Below are positions 8,083 to 17,326 of a stretch of 64,000 nucleotides of DNA, piece after piece. The notes below the pieces were generated by a model that saw nothing but the letters and a program-made list of their open reading frames with translations, was not told where the DNA came from and searched no databases. The stretch is from the NCBI GenBank assembly GCA_964452465.1, contig CAYVMD010000006.1, positions 1 through 64,000 on the forward strand, in the 5' to 3' direction. The DNA is from CAYVMD01 sp964452465 (GTDB lineage: Bacteria; Armatimonadota; JACIXR01). The translations under genes and the position numbers were made by a program. Position 1 is the stretch's first letter. The number at the start of each line of letters is the position of its first letter.

Positions 8083-9948
8083 ATGAGGAGGCTTTTAAAC
8101 TTCTCCATTATTTGTCTCTTAGCCGTCCTCTACTGCTCGGCAGGGGAGGTAGTATGGCACATTAGGGACTTCGGAGCGAAAGGTGACGGGGTCAGCGACG
8201 ACGGACCCGTTTTCCGTCAAGCCCTGAGCAAGGCGAAAAGCCTTGGTAGGCCGGTGCGTCTCCTTTTAGAGAGGAAGACATATAGGATTAGCTATCAGAA
8301 GGGCAATTTCTTCGCCCTCAGTTTGGAGGACGCGAAGGATATAACGATAGATGGCCGAGGCGCTCTCCTGCTTTTCCACCCCTCCAATATGGCGCTCCAA
8401 CTTTACAAATGTAGAAATGTAAGGATCAAAAATCTTCGCATAGATTATCATCCCCTTCCCTGCACCCAAGGAAGGGTGGTGAGGGTGGAGCCCGCAGATG
8501 GATCCTTTGTTGTTGAAATAAGAGAGGGATTTCCTCTGCCCTCTGTAAGGGAGGATTTTCAGCCCGCTTATCGCCATGGCTGTTTCCTTTCAGGTTCTCC
8601 TCCCTATCGCTATACCCATAACTGGTGCTACATAGAGAGAGTAAGCGAGGTAGATAGGGGGATTCGTCTTTTTAGGATAACCGTTAGCCCTCCTTCCCTC
8701 GATTCATTGAAAAAGGTCGAGGAAGGGCAGATCTTCGTCTTTAGAAATCCCCTCCAACCTCCCCCTCCCACGGACTTCACCAAGGATCCCCGTGCCCGGG
8801 TGGGCAAATCTCCCCACAACGAAGGGGTATTCCTGAATCCTCCAATAGGCTCCATTCAGATACGCTATTCTCGGGATTGTCTCCTGGAAAACATAGAGCA
8901 GTATATTTCGCCCGGTATGTCCATCTTCGTAGATGGCTCAGAGGGGATAATAATTCGCCATTTTGCTGTGAAGCCTGGGGAGGGTAGGCTCTGCGCTAGC
9001 CTTTCGGATGGCATCCACTGTAAGGGCAACGCCTCTGGTCCTTTCATCGAGGATTGTTACTTCCAAGGCTTATGGGATGATTCCATCAACTTGGGGTCCA
9101 CCCCCGCTGATGTTATAGAGGAGAGGATCTCCGCAAGGGAGTTCAAGACCCGTACCATTGATATATGGTGGATAGATTCCTATCTTCGTCCTGGGCAGAA
9201 GGTGCAATTTTGGGATAGGAAAGAGGGGCGATTTCTGGGGGAACGGAGGATAGTGAAAAGCCAATTCCTGGGTAACCAAAAGAGGATCATCACTGTAGAT
9301 AGGGGGATAGAAGGGGTTCGCGACGAGAAGGAAGGGCGAGAATATGCCACCCTTATTTATATCCTGCCTGGACCCAGCGCCGTGAGGCGTTGCATTTTCC
9401 GCTCCCAATTGAAGACTGCCATTCTTCCCGCCTCAGGAACCTTGGTGGAGGGGAATAGGATAGAGGATTGTGCATATGGGATAAATGCCTGCCTTTTCGA
9501 TGCGCTAAATCTCCCTTTCCCTTGGACGCAGTCCTTTCCTCAGAACCTCGTTATCAAGGGAAACACCTTCCGCAATGTAGGGATATCCGCCATAACGCTC
9601 TACGCGGGCACTGCCAACCCTTCCGCTAAGCCCCTCTTGGGCAACATCCTTATCGAAGGGAATCGCATATATCAAAGGGATGGAAGCGGAATTGTCATCA
9701 CCAATGTGAAAGGAGTAACCATCAAGGGCAACCTCATAGAGATGGACCCTGCTACCCCTCCGGGATGGAAAGCAATAGAACTTCATCATTGTGCAGGGAT
9801 CTATATAGCGGACACCTACATCCAGGAGCCGAGGCATTCCGTCCCTGCGGTCATATACGCCCCCTCCACACCTCGTAGCGAGATTAAAATGCAAAATGTG
9901 GAGATTAAAGCACCCGGGGATATTCCTATTATTTCTTCATCGGGTTAA
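8083..9948 (+). CDS. Secreted right-handed beta-helix protein (pectate-lyase superfamily, possibly GH110-like)
   Basis: 621 aa. Residues 1-20 are a signal peptide. VWHIRDFGAKGDGVSDDGP is the hallmark opening of the Pectate_lyase_3 / GH28-related beta-helix. Helix turns recur to the end (RNVRIKNLRIDYHP, GPFIEDCYFQGLWDDSINL, LVIKGNTFRN, ILIEGNRIYQ, VTIKGNLIEM). The DGIHCKGN...WDDSINL segment (residues about 305-330) carries paired acidic residues where GH110 alpha-galactosidases and GH28 enzymes hold the active site. It lies beside the GH42-like gene, 27 bases upstream of it. Family-level assignment is uncertain. Confidence 0.7.
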   Translation: MRRLLNFSIICLLAVLYCSAGEVVWHIRDFGAKGDGVSDDGPVFRQALSKAKSLGRPVRLLLERKTYRISYQKGNFFALSLEDAKDITIDGRGALLLFHPSNMALQLYKCRNVRIKNLRIDYHPLPCTQGRVVRVEPADGSFVVEIREGFPLPSVREDFQPAYRHGCFLSGSPPYRYTHNWCYIERVSEVDRGIRLFRITVSPPSLDSLKKVEEGQIFVFRNPLQPPPPTDFTKDPRARVGKSPHNEGVFLNPPIGSIQIRYSRDCLLENIEQYISPGMSIFVDGSEGIIIRHFAVKPGEGRLCASLSDGIHCKGNASGPFIEDCYFQGLWDDSINLGSTPADVIEERISAREFKTRTIDIWWIDSYLRPGQKVQFWDRKEGRFLGERRIVKSQFLGNQKRIITVDRGIEGVRDEKEGREYATLIYILPGPSAVRRCIFRSQLKTAILPASGTLVEGNRIEDCAYGINACLFDALNLPFPWTQSFPQNLVIKGNTFRNVGISAITLYAGTANPSAKPLLGNILIEGNRIYQRDGSGIVITNVKGVTIKGNLIEMDPATPPGWKAIELHHCAGIYIADTYIQEPRHSVPAVIYAPSTPRSEIKMQNVEIKAPGDIPIISSSG

Positions 9949-9975
9949 AATGCTTTCGCGAAGGAGTAAAATAGG

Positions 9976-12969
9976 ATGCGCTTTATTATTTGCCTTGTGT
10001 TTGCTATAAGCGCAATGCTTCCTGCCTTTAGCGAGGTCAAGAGGATCGGAAGTTATTCCTCCCCTGCGCAATGGATTTGGGACGGGAAGCGTCCTTTCGG
10101 GGAGAGGGGGTTCTTTAGGCGGACGATCTTCGTTCAGGGTGTCGTTAAATCCGCCTTTATTCAGATGACGGGGGATGATTGGTTTTCCCTCTATCTGAAC
10201 GGCAAGCGAATAGGGGAAGGAGGCGGGGAGTTTTATCGGGGCAGCTTGAAGGTTTTCTCCATTGGGGATATGCTCTGCCAGGGCAAGAATGTGATAGCGG
10301 TGGAGTGTAAGAGTCCTGTCGATCCCGCAGGGATGATCATGGAGTGCACCATAAACTACGAGGATGGCAGGATAGAGATAATCACCTCCGACGAGGATTG
10401 GAAGTTCTCTCGGGAGTATCAGGAGGGTTGGGAGAATATGAATTTTGACGATTCCCACTGGGGCAAGGCGGTTCCCCTGGGCAGACCGCCCTTGCCTCCT
10501 TGGGGACCTCTTCAATTCCGCTATATGGGAGGGGATGTTTTGAGGGTAAAGGTTTTGGAGGTGAATTTCCCCAAGAGGGCGAAGGGGGGAGATCTGGTTT
10601 CAATTCACTTGAGAGGAAAGATTTTAAGCCCGCCAAGGGGCGATCATCTTGGCTTTTTGAGACTATTCAAAGGGGACCTTGTCCTTATAGAGCGGAAGGC
10701 TCTACTCACCCATCCTCCCACGAGCGCTTGCTCCATTGGCGACGAGTTCTCCCTCTCTTTTAAAATCCAAATTCCTCCCTATGTTCCCCCTGGCATCTAC
10801 GAATTGGAAGTTGGGCTTCACCAAAGCCAATACGAAGGAAGGGATGATTACATCATGGGGAAAATGGAGATAGAGAGGAGAAAAAGCGAACTTCCCCTCG
10901 CGGAGATAAAGGAACTCAACGGTTCTCCTTGCCTTTTTATAAACGGAAAGCCCTTCTTCCCCATGATTTACTCCCAGATTCCCCATCCAGATGAGAAGCA
11001 TTCTCGCCAGTTTGCCAAAGCGGGGATAGAGCTCTATGAGATAAACGATATATTGGGGTTCATACATACCTCCTGTTGGGAAGGGGAGGACAAATATGAT
11101 TTCTCCCGCTTGGATAGCCTTGTTCTAAATGTGCTAAGGAGCAATCCCAAGGCATATTTCTTACTACGTCTGTGGTTGGAACCTCCCGAATGGTGGAAGG
11201 ATTTGCACCCTGAGGAGCTTCAACTCTATGCGGATGGGACGGGATGGGATAAGGTGGATGGCTTCGGGGGAGCGAAGTGGCCATCCTTCGCCTCCGAAGT
11301 TTGGAGAAAGGAGGCGGGGAATGCTCTGCGGGCTTTGATAAATCACATCAAAGGGTCTCCCTATGCCGAAAGGTGCATCGGTTTTCACATAGGGGCAGGA
11401 ATATATGGCGAATGGCATTATATGGGAGCGCAACATGTGCCCGATATGAGCGAGCCTATGAAGAGAAGGTTTAGGAAATGGCTAAGGGAACGCTATGGGA
11501 ACGATGTTAACGCTCTCCGGCGCGCCTGGGGTAGGGAGGATGTAGATTTCGAAACCGCCGAGATACCCACTCTCCAGGAGCGCATCCAGACCTCTTGGGG
11601 GATATTCCACGACCCCAGCAGAAATCGCCAGGTGGTGGATTATTATCTCTGCCATCATGATGTTTTAGTGGAGACCATCCTTTATTTCGCGAAGATCGTT
11701 AAGGAAGCAACCGAGGGCAGGTCATTGGTGGGCGTGTTCTACGGTTATACCGCCAATGTCCTTTGGGCTCAGGATGGTGGACATCTCGAACTCCAGAAGA
11801 TATATAACTCTCTTTACATAGATTTCCTCTGCTCTCCCCACACCTATATCAGAAGAAGCTTGGGGGAGGATGGGGGCTTCAGGGCCCTGCCGGGTTCCAT
11901 CGCCCTCCACGGGAAGATCTTCATAGACGAGGCGGACGACCGCACCCACCTTGCCTCGGATCCCTATGCTCGGGGGGTAGAGGATTCTATAGCGCTGATA
12001 AGAAGGGAATTCGTGCAGGCGTTGACCACAAATGCTGGGCTGTGGTGGTTCGATATGGAATCCCGTTGGTTCGACGACCCCCGGTTGATGGAGGAGATAA
12101 AGAAGATGAAAAAGATAGGGGATGAAAGCACTCGCCTGCTCCGCAGGCGAGTGAGCGAGGTAGCAGTCATAGCAAGCCCTTATAACCTAATCTACACTGC
12201 GCATTGGAGACATCCTAAATACGCCGACGAACGCACCTATGGGGATGCGGTGAGCGCCCTTCTCCTCAACGAACAATGGGGGGAATTCTTCAAGATGGGC
12301 GCGCCCTTCGACCTCTACGATCTGAGCGATATAGAGAGGCTTCCAACCCATTACAAATGCTACATCTTCCTCAATACATTCTACATGGAGGAGAAGGCGA
12401 GGAGGGCTATAGAGAGGTTGAAAAGGGATGGGAAGATGTTGATCTGGTTCTACGCGCCAGGGATTTTAAGCGAGAAGGGGATAAACTTGGAGGGCATGGA
12501 GGAGTTGATAGGAATGAGGATGGGGATGGCGGAGAAGGAGACGCCTTTGGAGGTTGTAACAAAGGATGGGAGGAGATGGGGGGTGGGAAAGGCGATAGCA
12601 CCTACCATCTGGGTGGAGGATAGGGAGGCGGAGGTGTTGGGATTGTCTCCTGAGGGGAAAGCTAATTTCTGCCTAAAGAGGTTCAGGGATTGGATATCGG
12701 TGTATGTGGGCTCCCCAGCATTGCCGGCGGATATCCTGAGGGGACTCCTCAAATCGGCAGGCGTGCACATATATTTGGAGAGCGGCGATGTGCTTTATTT
12801 GAATGATTCCTACCTCGCCCTCCACACCGCAAAAGCGGGCATAAAGAAGATAACCTTGCCCGAGGCAAGACAGGTAAGGGATGCCTTTGAGGATAGGGAT
12901 TTGGGTACCCTTATGGAATGGGAGATCTACCTTCCTGCTCACCGGACGGTGCTATACCAAATAAGATAG
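9976..12969 (+). CDS. Secreted multidomain GH42-like beta-galactosidase
   Basis: 997 aa with a signal peptide (residues 1-19). Residues about 30-185 form a rhamnosidase-N/GH2-like sugar-binding sandwich (AQWIWDGKRPFGERGFFRR). Another sandwich follows. A TIM barrel from about 320 has GIYGEWHYMG with Glu479 and FIDEADDRTH with Glu652. The two glutamates are 173 residues apart, close to the spacing of acid/base and nucleophile in GH42. Residues about 725-920 look like the GH42 trimerisation domain (SEVAVIASP, YKCYIFLNTF). AAGGAG lies ten bases before the start. It is probably an exo-acting galactosidase of the extracellular sugar-degrading set. Confidence 0.75.
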   Translation: MRFIICLVFAISAMLPAFSEVKRIGSYSSPAQWIWDGKRPFGERGFFRRTIFVQGVVKSAFIQMTGDDWFSLYLNGKRIGEGGGEFYRGSLKVFSIGDMLCQGKNVIAVECKSPVDPAGMIMECTINYEDGRIEIITSDEDWKFSREYQEGWENMNFDDSHWGKAVPLGRPPLPPWGPLQFRYMGGDVLRVKVLEVNFPKRAKGGDLVSIHLRGKILSPPRGDHLGFLRLFKGDLVLIERKALLTHPPTSACSIGDEFSLSFKIQIPPYVPPGIYELEVGLHQSQYEGRDDYIMGKMEIERRKSELPLAEIKELNGSPCLFINGKPFFPMIYSQIPHPDEKHSRQFAKAGIELYEINDILGFIHTSCWEGEDKYDFSRLDSLVLNVLRSNPKAYFLLRLWLEPPEWWKDLHPEELQLYADGTGWDKVDGFGGAKWPSFASEVWRKEAGNALRALINHIKGSPYAERCIGFHIGAGIYGEWHYMGAQHVPDMSEPMKRRFRKWLRERYGNDVNALRRAWGREDVDFETAEIPTLQERIQTSWGIFHDPSRNRQVVDYYLCHHDVLVETILYFAKIVKEATEGRSLVGVFYGYTANVLWAQDGGHLELQKIYNSLYIDFLCSPHTYIRRSLGEDGGFRALPGSIALHGKIFIDEADDRTHLASDPYARGVEDSIALIRREFVQALTTNAGLWWFDMESRWFDDPRLMEEIKKMKKIGDESTRLLRRRVSEVAVIASPYNLIYTAHWRHPKYADERTYGDAVSALLLNEQWGEFFKMGAPFDLYDLSDIERLPTHYKCYIFLNTFYMEEKARRAIERLKRDGKMLIWFYAPGILSEKGINLEGMEELIGMRMGMAEKETPLEVVTKDGRRWGVGKAIAPTIWVEDREAEVLGLSPEGKANFCLKRFRDWISVYVGSPALPADILRGLLKSAGVHIYLESGDVLYLNDSYLALHTAKAGIKKITLPEARQVRDAFEDRDLGTLMEWEIYLPAHRTVLYQIR

Positions 12970-13000
12970 GAAAAGCCTCGTTTTCGAGGCTTTTCCTATC
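12965..13000. terminator. Hairpin between convergent genes
   Basis: 16-bp perfect stem (12965-12980 with 12985-13000) around TTTT. It includes the TAG stop of the GH42-like gene and lies 37 bases before the end of the convergent nucleoside hydrolase gene. The stem itself carries the A and T runs. Confidence 0.7.
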
Positions 13001-13036
13001 GTTATAAAGGTTGTCGCGTATTGGATTCCGAAGGGC

Positions 13037-14050
13037 TTACTTTGTCGAAGATAAGGTAAAGCTGGTCAAACTATTCGTGAAGAATTCAACGAATTCCTCC
13101 ACATTGACATCCACGCAGACAATGCCGTTTTCCTCCCCCTCCTCGCTTGATATTAACCCCTTCTTTTCCCCCTCGTTTAAATCGACCACTAAATGTCTAT
13201 CCTCGGTCTTCACTAAATCTCCTCTTAATATCACAGCGCAGGCAAGGGGGTCGTGGAGGATTATCATCTCCTTTGCCCACCCGGCATTCTTTAAGAACTG
13301 GTTTATCAAATCCCCAAGCACGGGGATACTTTCCGAGATCTTTTCTCTATCCTCCTTCCCCAACCCGCAACGCATGGTTACATCCAACCCTACGAAGAGG
13401 GGCTTCATCCCGCTCTCCAGCATTATCTCCATGGCATAAGGATCGCGCACTACATTATATTCGACATTGGGAGAGTTGAAACAACCTGCCATAGCCACAT
13501 AGCGTTTCAATTTCCTAAATGTTGCAGGGTCGCTGAGATAGGCGACCGCTATGTTCGTCATTTTCCCTAGGGACAGAAGCACCAGGTCACCGTTTAACTT
13601 CTTGATCGCCTCCAAAATAGCCTGGGGGGCATTATCCCCTACCTTGCCTTTATATTTCCCCTTTGGCTCCGCCTTATAGGTAAAGCCCACTTGCCCGGCA
13701 TATTTTCTGCCCCTGAGAAGCGGTCCCTCCCACCCCCTATATACTGGTATATCATCCCTTCCCATACCCTGCAATAAAGCTTGCAGGGTTTTCAGCCGTC
13801 CATCGATGAGACTATCCGTGACGCTTATCCCGATTATATTGAACTCCCTACGGGAAAGAGCGAAAGCTATCGCCAAGGCATCGTCTATGTCAGTTCCTAT
13901 ATCGGTGTCTATCCACAAGTTTATCTTCTTGTCCATGCTCTTTCCTCCTTCCGTTAAATTTTCCTTTCCTCGCCGATTGGTGAAGCCCACTACCGATAAG
14001 GCGAGCATTCCCACAAGCAGCGTTAAGATGCTCTTCCTCATAAGAAGCAT
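13037..14050 (-). CDS. Inosine-uridine-type nucleoside hydrolase
   Basis: 337 aa as drawn. The metal site LWIDTDIGTDIDDALA begins at residue 44, in place of the usual N-terminal DTDxGxDDAxA. LLSLGKMTNIA, NVEYNVVRDPYA and a late HDP motif (LHDPLA) complete the family pattern. It cleaves ribosides to base and ribose. The long form has a hydrophobic N-terminus (LTLLVGMLALSVVGF), so it may be exported. An internal ATG at 13936 (MDKKINLWIDTD) has a stronger ribosome site (AAGGAGG) and would give a cytosolic form. The start overlaps the region just after the upstream gene's stop, so the two are coupled. Confidence 0.85.
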   Translation of the reverse strand: MLLMRKSILTLLVGMLALSVVGFTNRRGKENLTEGGKSMDKKINLWIDTDIGTDIDDALAIAFALSRREFNIIGISVTDSLIDGRLKTLQALLQGMGRDDIPVYRGWEGPLLRGRKYAGQVGFTYKAEPKGKYKGKVGDNAPQAILEAIKKLNGDLVLLSLGKMTNIAVAYLSDPATFRKLKRYVAMAGCFNSPNVEYNVVRDPYAMEIMLESGMKPLFVGLDVTMRCGLGKEDREKISESIPVLGDLINQFLKNAGWAKEMIILHDPLACAVILRGDLVKTEDRHLVVDLNEGEKKGLISSEEGEENGIVCVDVNVEEFVEFFTNSLTSFTLSSTK

Positions 14051-14051
14051 C

Positions 14052-16283
14052 TCACCTTTCGACCTCCCAAACTTTTAGATTCCTTATCAAAACTTTCGCC
14101 TTTCCCCGTGTGGAGATGAAGAGATAATAATCCGGATAATCCTCCATATCAAGCAAAACATACTTTTTGCCTTTCATCCCCTTCCTGATGGGGATGATCC
14201 TCGCTATTCCTACATCCTTCTCTATCCCTCCGCTATCCGTTCGCCCTGCTAATGCCAGCAGGGCTCCTTTCTCGCATTCCAAAACCTCGTAATCGAACTT
14301 CGCAAGGTAGCGTCCCTTAGGTTGGAGGGGGAAGTTCGCAGGATCGGTCCGCCAATGGATGTTCCATTCTTCCTTCATTTCATAGGAATTTATCTCCAAG
14401 CGGTCCACCGACAAAAGCAATTTTTTCGCCTCGGGGGCACAAACCTCTCCCCAGAGAGGAAGGTCCTTCTCTCCTTTCTCTATCCTCTCCTTGATTAACT
14501 CATATTCCCTCCGGAAGAGGGGTAAGTAATCCCGCCAGTGCCCCCTTACTCCCCACCTATAGGACTGCCAGATGTCGAGGTGTCCCCAGGGAGGAGGTAT
14601 GTCTATCTCGCTACGAGTGAAGGTAACCTCGCCAGGATAGAGGATGTTCGCTACTTCTATCACCTTCTCCCACCATCTCAAGGATTCCTCCAACCATTTC
14701 AACACCTCTTTCCCTCCTATAAGCCCGTTCCTCCATTTCTCCCAGGCTACTCCCGCTTTTATCTTCGCTTCGTAGTATAGACCGAGGTAGGAGTTCAACC
14801 TTAACCTATTCAGCAGATCTCGAAGGGAGGCATTGCCTTCCTCGTATGGCTCTATCTGGCTCAGGATGTTAAGGCAAGCCCTGGCATTTCTTCCCATCTC
14901 CTCCGCTATTTGCAAGGGAGTGGTTCCTCTAATCGTCTTTCCTTCTTTCAGGAGGTATACATACTCCTTAATGGAGACTATTCGTTCCCCCCATTCCTCA
15001 GGGGAGGGGTTGGGGAAGGTCAGACCAACATGGGGGTAGAGGTAGCCCTTTTCGTTTATCCTCTCGTGATTCTCGTAAACATAAGTGGTAAGGGTGGGCA
15101 TTTCCAATATCTGGACGAGGAGTAGCCCGAATTGAGGCATGTAATGGTCGCTCTGGCTATGGACGAGGTGGACGAAACGGGGCATTATCCCGCTGGCGTG
15201 GATCATCGCTGAGAGGAGGTTTCTTGCTTGTGCCTGGGTTAGACCATAGGTTTCTCCCACTCTTCTCTCCCAGTAATCCCTGGGGATCCTTTGATCGTAG
15301 GAATAGAGAAGGAACGCCTCCTTAACCAGCCAGCGGTCGTGGCTTTCAACTGCCTCCACCAAAAGCCCTTCCCCGCCCTTTTTCTTTAAGTCCTCCACCA
15401 CCTTCTTGGTGAAGAAGGGGTCGCCCCAGAAGAGATACCAGTTTGCCCCCTTTGGTCCTCCCAGCGAGATTATCGGTACCCCTTTAAACAACCTATGCCA
15501 TCTTTGTATGCGAGGATCAGCCATAGGTCGGAAGAATTGCTCATATTGGAGATAGGTCATAAGGACGAAGGGACCCCTATAGGCTTTCCTCACTCTCTCC
15601 ACCTCCTCAGGGTAGGAGCACCAGTTCCAGTAGATCAGCCTTGGTTTTCGCTCCAATTCGTTCAATCCTCTAACGATGGAGTTCAGGACGAAATCCACGC
15701 AACCTGGTGGTGCCTCGCCCGCCTGGGTGATGAGCCCAGCGAGGTCCGGATAGGTTTCAAATAGGCGTTTAACGCAATAGCGAGTGTATTCCCGCACTAA
15801 GGGGATATCCTCTCCGAACTCTCGCAAATTGTGGGCTTTCCTCATCCCGGGAGGAAGGCAGATGTTCCAGGTCATAAGGTAAACCTCGATGCCGTAATCC
15901 TTGGCTCTTTTCGTGATCCAACGGAACATATCTATCATCTCGTCCAGCCTTTGGGGAGGGAAGTACTCCGCCTCAGGGAAGCGAGGAAGGGAAAGGAGGG
16001 CGGGGTAGGGATGGGGATGCCAGAATACGAGGGTGTTCACCTTTAATCTCGACCATTCTTTGAATTTCCTTTCCCATTCTTCCCGATCGAACCACCACCA
16101 ATCCCTCCTATTTTCCACTTCTTTATATCCCTCCCAAACGCCATAGAGGGAGGAGCCCACATAAAAGGGAAAGGCAGTGGCGATCCCTCGCCACCTCAAA
16201 AAGCCCGCTTCCCTTTGGGAACTTGCCAGGAGGGGAATAAAGAAAAGGGAAAGAATAGCAAGGAGAAATCTTCTTCTTTTCAT
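14052..16283 (-). CDS. Secreted TIM-barrel-like protein, glycosidase candidate
   Basis: 743 aa with a signal peptide (residues 1-21, ending LLASSQ). The central part (NTLVFWHPHPYP, IEVYLMTWNICLPPG, LAGLITQAGEAPPG, RLIYWNWCSYPEE) has the strand-loop rhythm of alpha-glucuronidase and hexosaminidase-type barrels (GH67/GH115/GH20 fold). The C-terminal part is helical and then a beta-sandwich. I do not recognise an exact family. GGAGGG precedes the start by about nine bases. It is co-directional and one base apart from the nucleoside hydrolase, so they share a transcript. Confidence 0.5.
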   Translation of the reverse strand: MKRRRFLLAILSLFFIPLLASSQREAGFLRWRGIATAFPFYVGSSLYGVWEGYKEVENRRDWWWFDREEWERKFKEWSRLKVNTLVFWHPHPYPALLSLPRFPEAEYFPPQRLDEMIDMFRWITKRAKDYGIEVYLMTWNICLPPGMRKAHNLREFGEDIPLVREYTRYCVKRLFETYPDLAGLITQAGEAPPGCVDFVLNSIVRGLNELERKPRLIYWNWCSYPEEVERVRKAYRGPFVLMTYLQYEQFFRPMADPRIQRWHRLFKGVPIISLGGPKGANWYLFWGDPFFTKKVVEDLKKKGGEGLLVEAVESHDRWLVKEAFLLYSYDQRIPRDYWERRVGETYGLTQAQARNLLSAMIHASGIMPRFVHLVHSQSDHYMPQFGLLLVQILEMPTLTTYVYENHERINEKGYLYPHVGLTFPNPSPEEWGERIVSIKEYVYLLKEGKTIRGTTPLQIAEEMGRNARACLNILSQIEPYEEGNASLRDLLNRLRLNSYLGLYYEAKIKAGVAWEKWRNGLIGGKEVLKWLEESLRWWEKVIEVANILYPGEVTFTRSEIDIPPPWGHLDIWQSYRWGVRGHWRDYLPLFRREYELIKERIEKGEKDLPLWGEVCAPEAKKLLLSVDRLEINSYEMKEEWNIHWRTDPANFPLQPKGRYLAKFDYEVLECEKGALLALAGRTDSGGIEKDVGIARIIPIRKGMKGKKYVLLDMEDYPDYYLFISTRGKAKVLIRNLKVWEVER

Positions 16284-16339
16284 AGGTATTTTCCCTCCAT
16301 TTTTTTATAAAGGAACAAGAAAACTTTTTTTTTCATATT

Positions 16340-16369
16340 AGTGGGGGGAGGCAAACGCCTCCCCCCACT
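16340..16369 (-). terminator. G6AGGC hairpin after the first pseudopilin gene
   Basis: GTGGGGGGAGGC (minus strand) pairs perfectly with its complement around a 4-base loop, 12 bases after the stop. In the direction of transcription it is followed by an A-rich run rather than T residues, so it may act as an mRNA 3' stabiliser rather than a classical terminator. The second pseudopilin gene ends with the same hairpin core. Confidence 0.6.
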
Positions 16370-16380
16370 TGATGGTGTGC

Positions 16381-17178
16381 TCACTGCCCCATGATATCTC
16401 GACAGGAGAAGGCAAGGGAACCTCCCCTGCATTTGGAGCGCAACTGTTCTGCCTTATACCATTTAGCATGCCCATCTGCGAAGACCACATTTGAGCCCTC
16501 TGTATGGCGAGTCCATCTCCTCTTTGCCAACTCCAGGTCCGTTACTACGGGCGGGCATCCGCACTGCACACCGTCAAAGGGAACGCCCGTTGGCCAGTTG
16601 GCAAACGCCGCCTGGACATTTATGGCGTAATTTGCGTCGCCATAGTTGTTCACGAGCCTGGTAACGAAGGAGTCGGTTATCACCACCGTCTCCGAGGGCA
16701 CGGCGATGGAAGCGAGGCGATAGGCGCCCGTTCTCCAACCTTGTCCCCACCAGATGCCAGCGAAGGGTGCTTCTTGTATACCTACATTGTAACCGTAATT
16801 GCAACGGAAGTTAGGCTGACCGTGTAGCCCCGGATAGCAGTTCGCCTTCCAGGTGTTATCCTGTTGGGAGCTGGGGCAAGAGAAGACCCCCGTGTTCTTC
16901 ACATAGGGCATCAGTTGTTCGAACCAATCCAGACCGGTGAATTGTCCATTCTTGCCCGCCCCGCAGGGGGTTTCCATGGTGGGGAGACATTCATCCCAAT
17001 CCTGCGTGTACATCGCAAGCGCGGTCCCTATCTGTTTCACATTGCTCAGGCATGCTGTTTTCCTTGCTTGTTCCCTTGCTCGACTGAATACTGGGAAGAG
17101 GATAGCTGCCAGGATGGCGATAATAGCTATCACCACCAGCAGCTCTATCAATGTGAAACCCTTCCTTTTCCCTATCAT
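16381..17178 (-). CDS. Type II/IV pseudopilin, H-X9-DG (DUF1559-type)
   Basis: 265 aa. The class III signal peptide is complete: a short basic leader (MIGKRK), the prepilin peptidase site G|FTLIE with Glu at +5, and the hydrophobic helix LLVVIAIIAILAAILFPVF. SRAREQARKTACLSNVKQIG and MYTQDWDE follow, typical of the Planctomycetes/Armatimonadetes pseudopilin family. The C-terminus has the WTRHTEGSNVVFADGHAKWY motif (H-X-DG). Cysteines are frequent in the globular part, suggesting disulfides. The ribosome site AGAAAGGAGGTGA is near-perfect, and the gene carries a structured leader. It lies downstream of lacI on the same strand. Confidence 0.9.
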   Translation of the reverse strand: MIGKRKGFTLIELLVVIAIIAILAAILFPVFSRAREQARKTACLSNVKQIGTALAMYTQDWDECLPTMETPCGAGKNGQFTGLDWFEQLMPYVKNTGVFSCPSSQQDNTWKANCYPGLHGQPNFRCNYGYNVGIQEAPFAGIWWGQGWRTGAYRLASIAVPSETVVITDSFVTRLVNNYGDANYAINVQAAFANWPTGVPFDGVQCGCPPVVTDLELAKRRWTRHTEGSNVVFADGHAKWYKAEQLRSKCRGGSLAFSCRDIMGQ

Positions 17179-17326
17179 CCTTATTTCACCTCCTTTCTTT
17201 TCGGTATTTGCCCCCGGATATCCACTCTTTCCAGGGAGCCCAGAGACAGATTTCCCTGGTGGGTTTAGGGCAGGGGGAATGAATGCCCCTCTGCCCCAAG
17301 AATTCGTTCAATGGGCACCACCTCCC
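17179..17326 (-). promoter_or_regulatory. Structured 5' leader RNA of the first pseudopilin gene (candidate riboswitch-like element)
   Basis: On the minus strand the lacI-pseudopilin gap holds hairpin P1 (arms 17286-17297 and 17268-17277, one bulged A, loop CATTCATT), eight bases, and hairpin P2 (7 bp, 17253-17259 with 17231-17237). AAAGA and GTGGAT (17220-17225) come next, then GGGGC and the ribosome site. The P1 loop ATTCAT can pair with GTGGAT, allowing G-U pairs. The leader of the gene at 33872 has the same order with different bases but the same pairing. I do not recognise it as a known riboswitch class. Confidence 0.55.

Noticed and set aside
9952..9965. TTCGCGAA palindrome upstream of the GH42-like gene as a second LacI operator
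   Set aside because: It is only 8 bp, differs from the lacI operator and overlaps the ribosome site; it is too short to support the claim.
12407..12623. Long open frames on both strands inside the GH42-like gene
   Set aside because: They are Pro/Ser- or Gly-rich and follow from AGG/GAG-rich codons of the real gene; no ribosome site or family motif.
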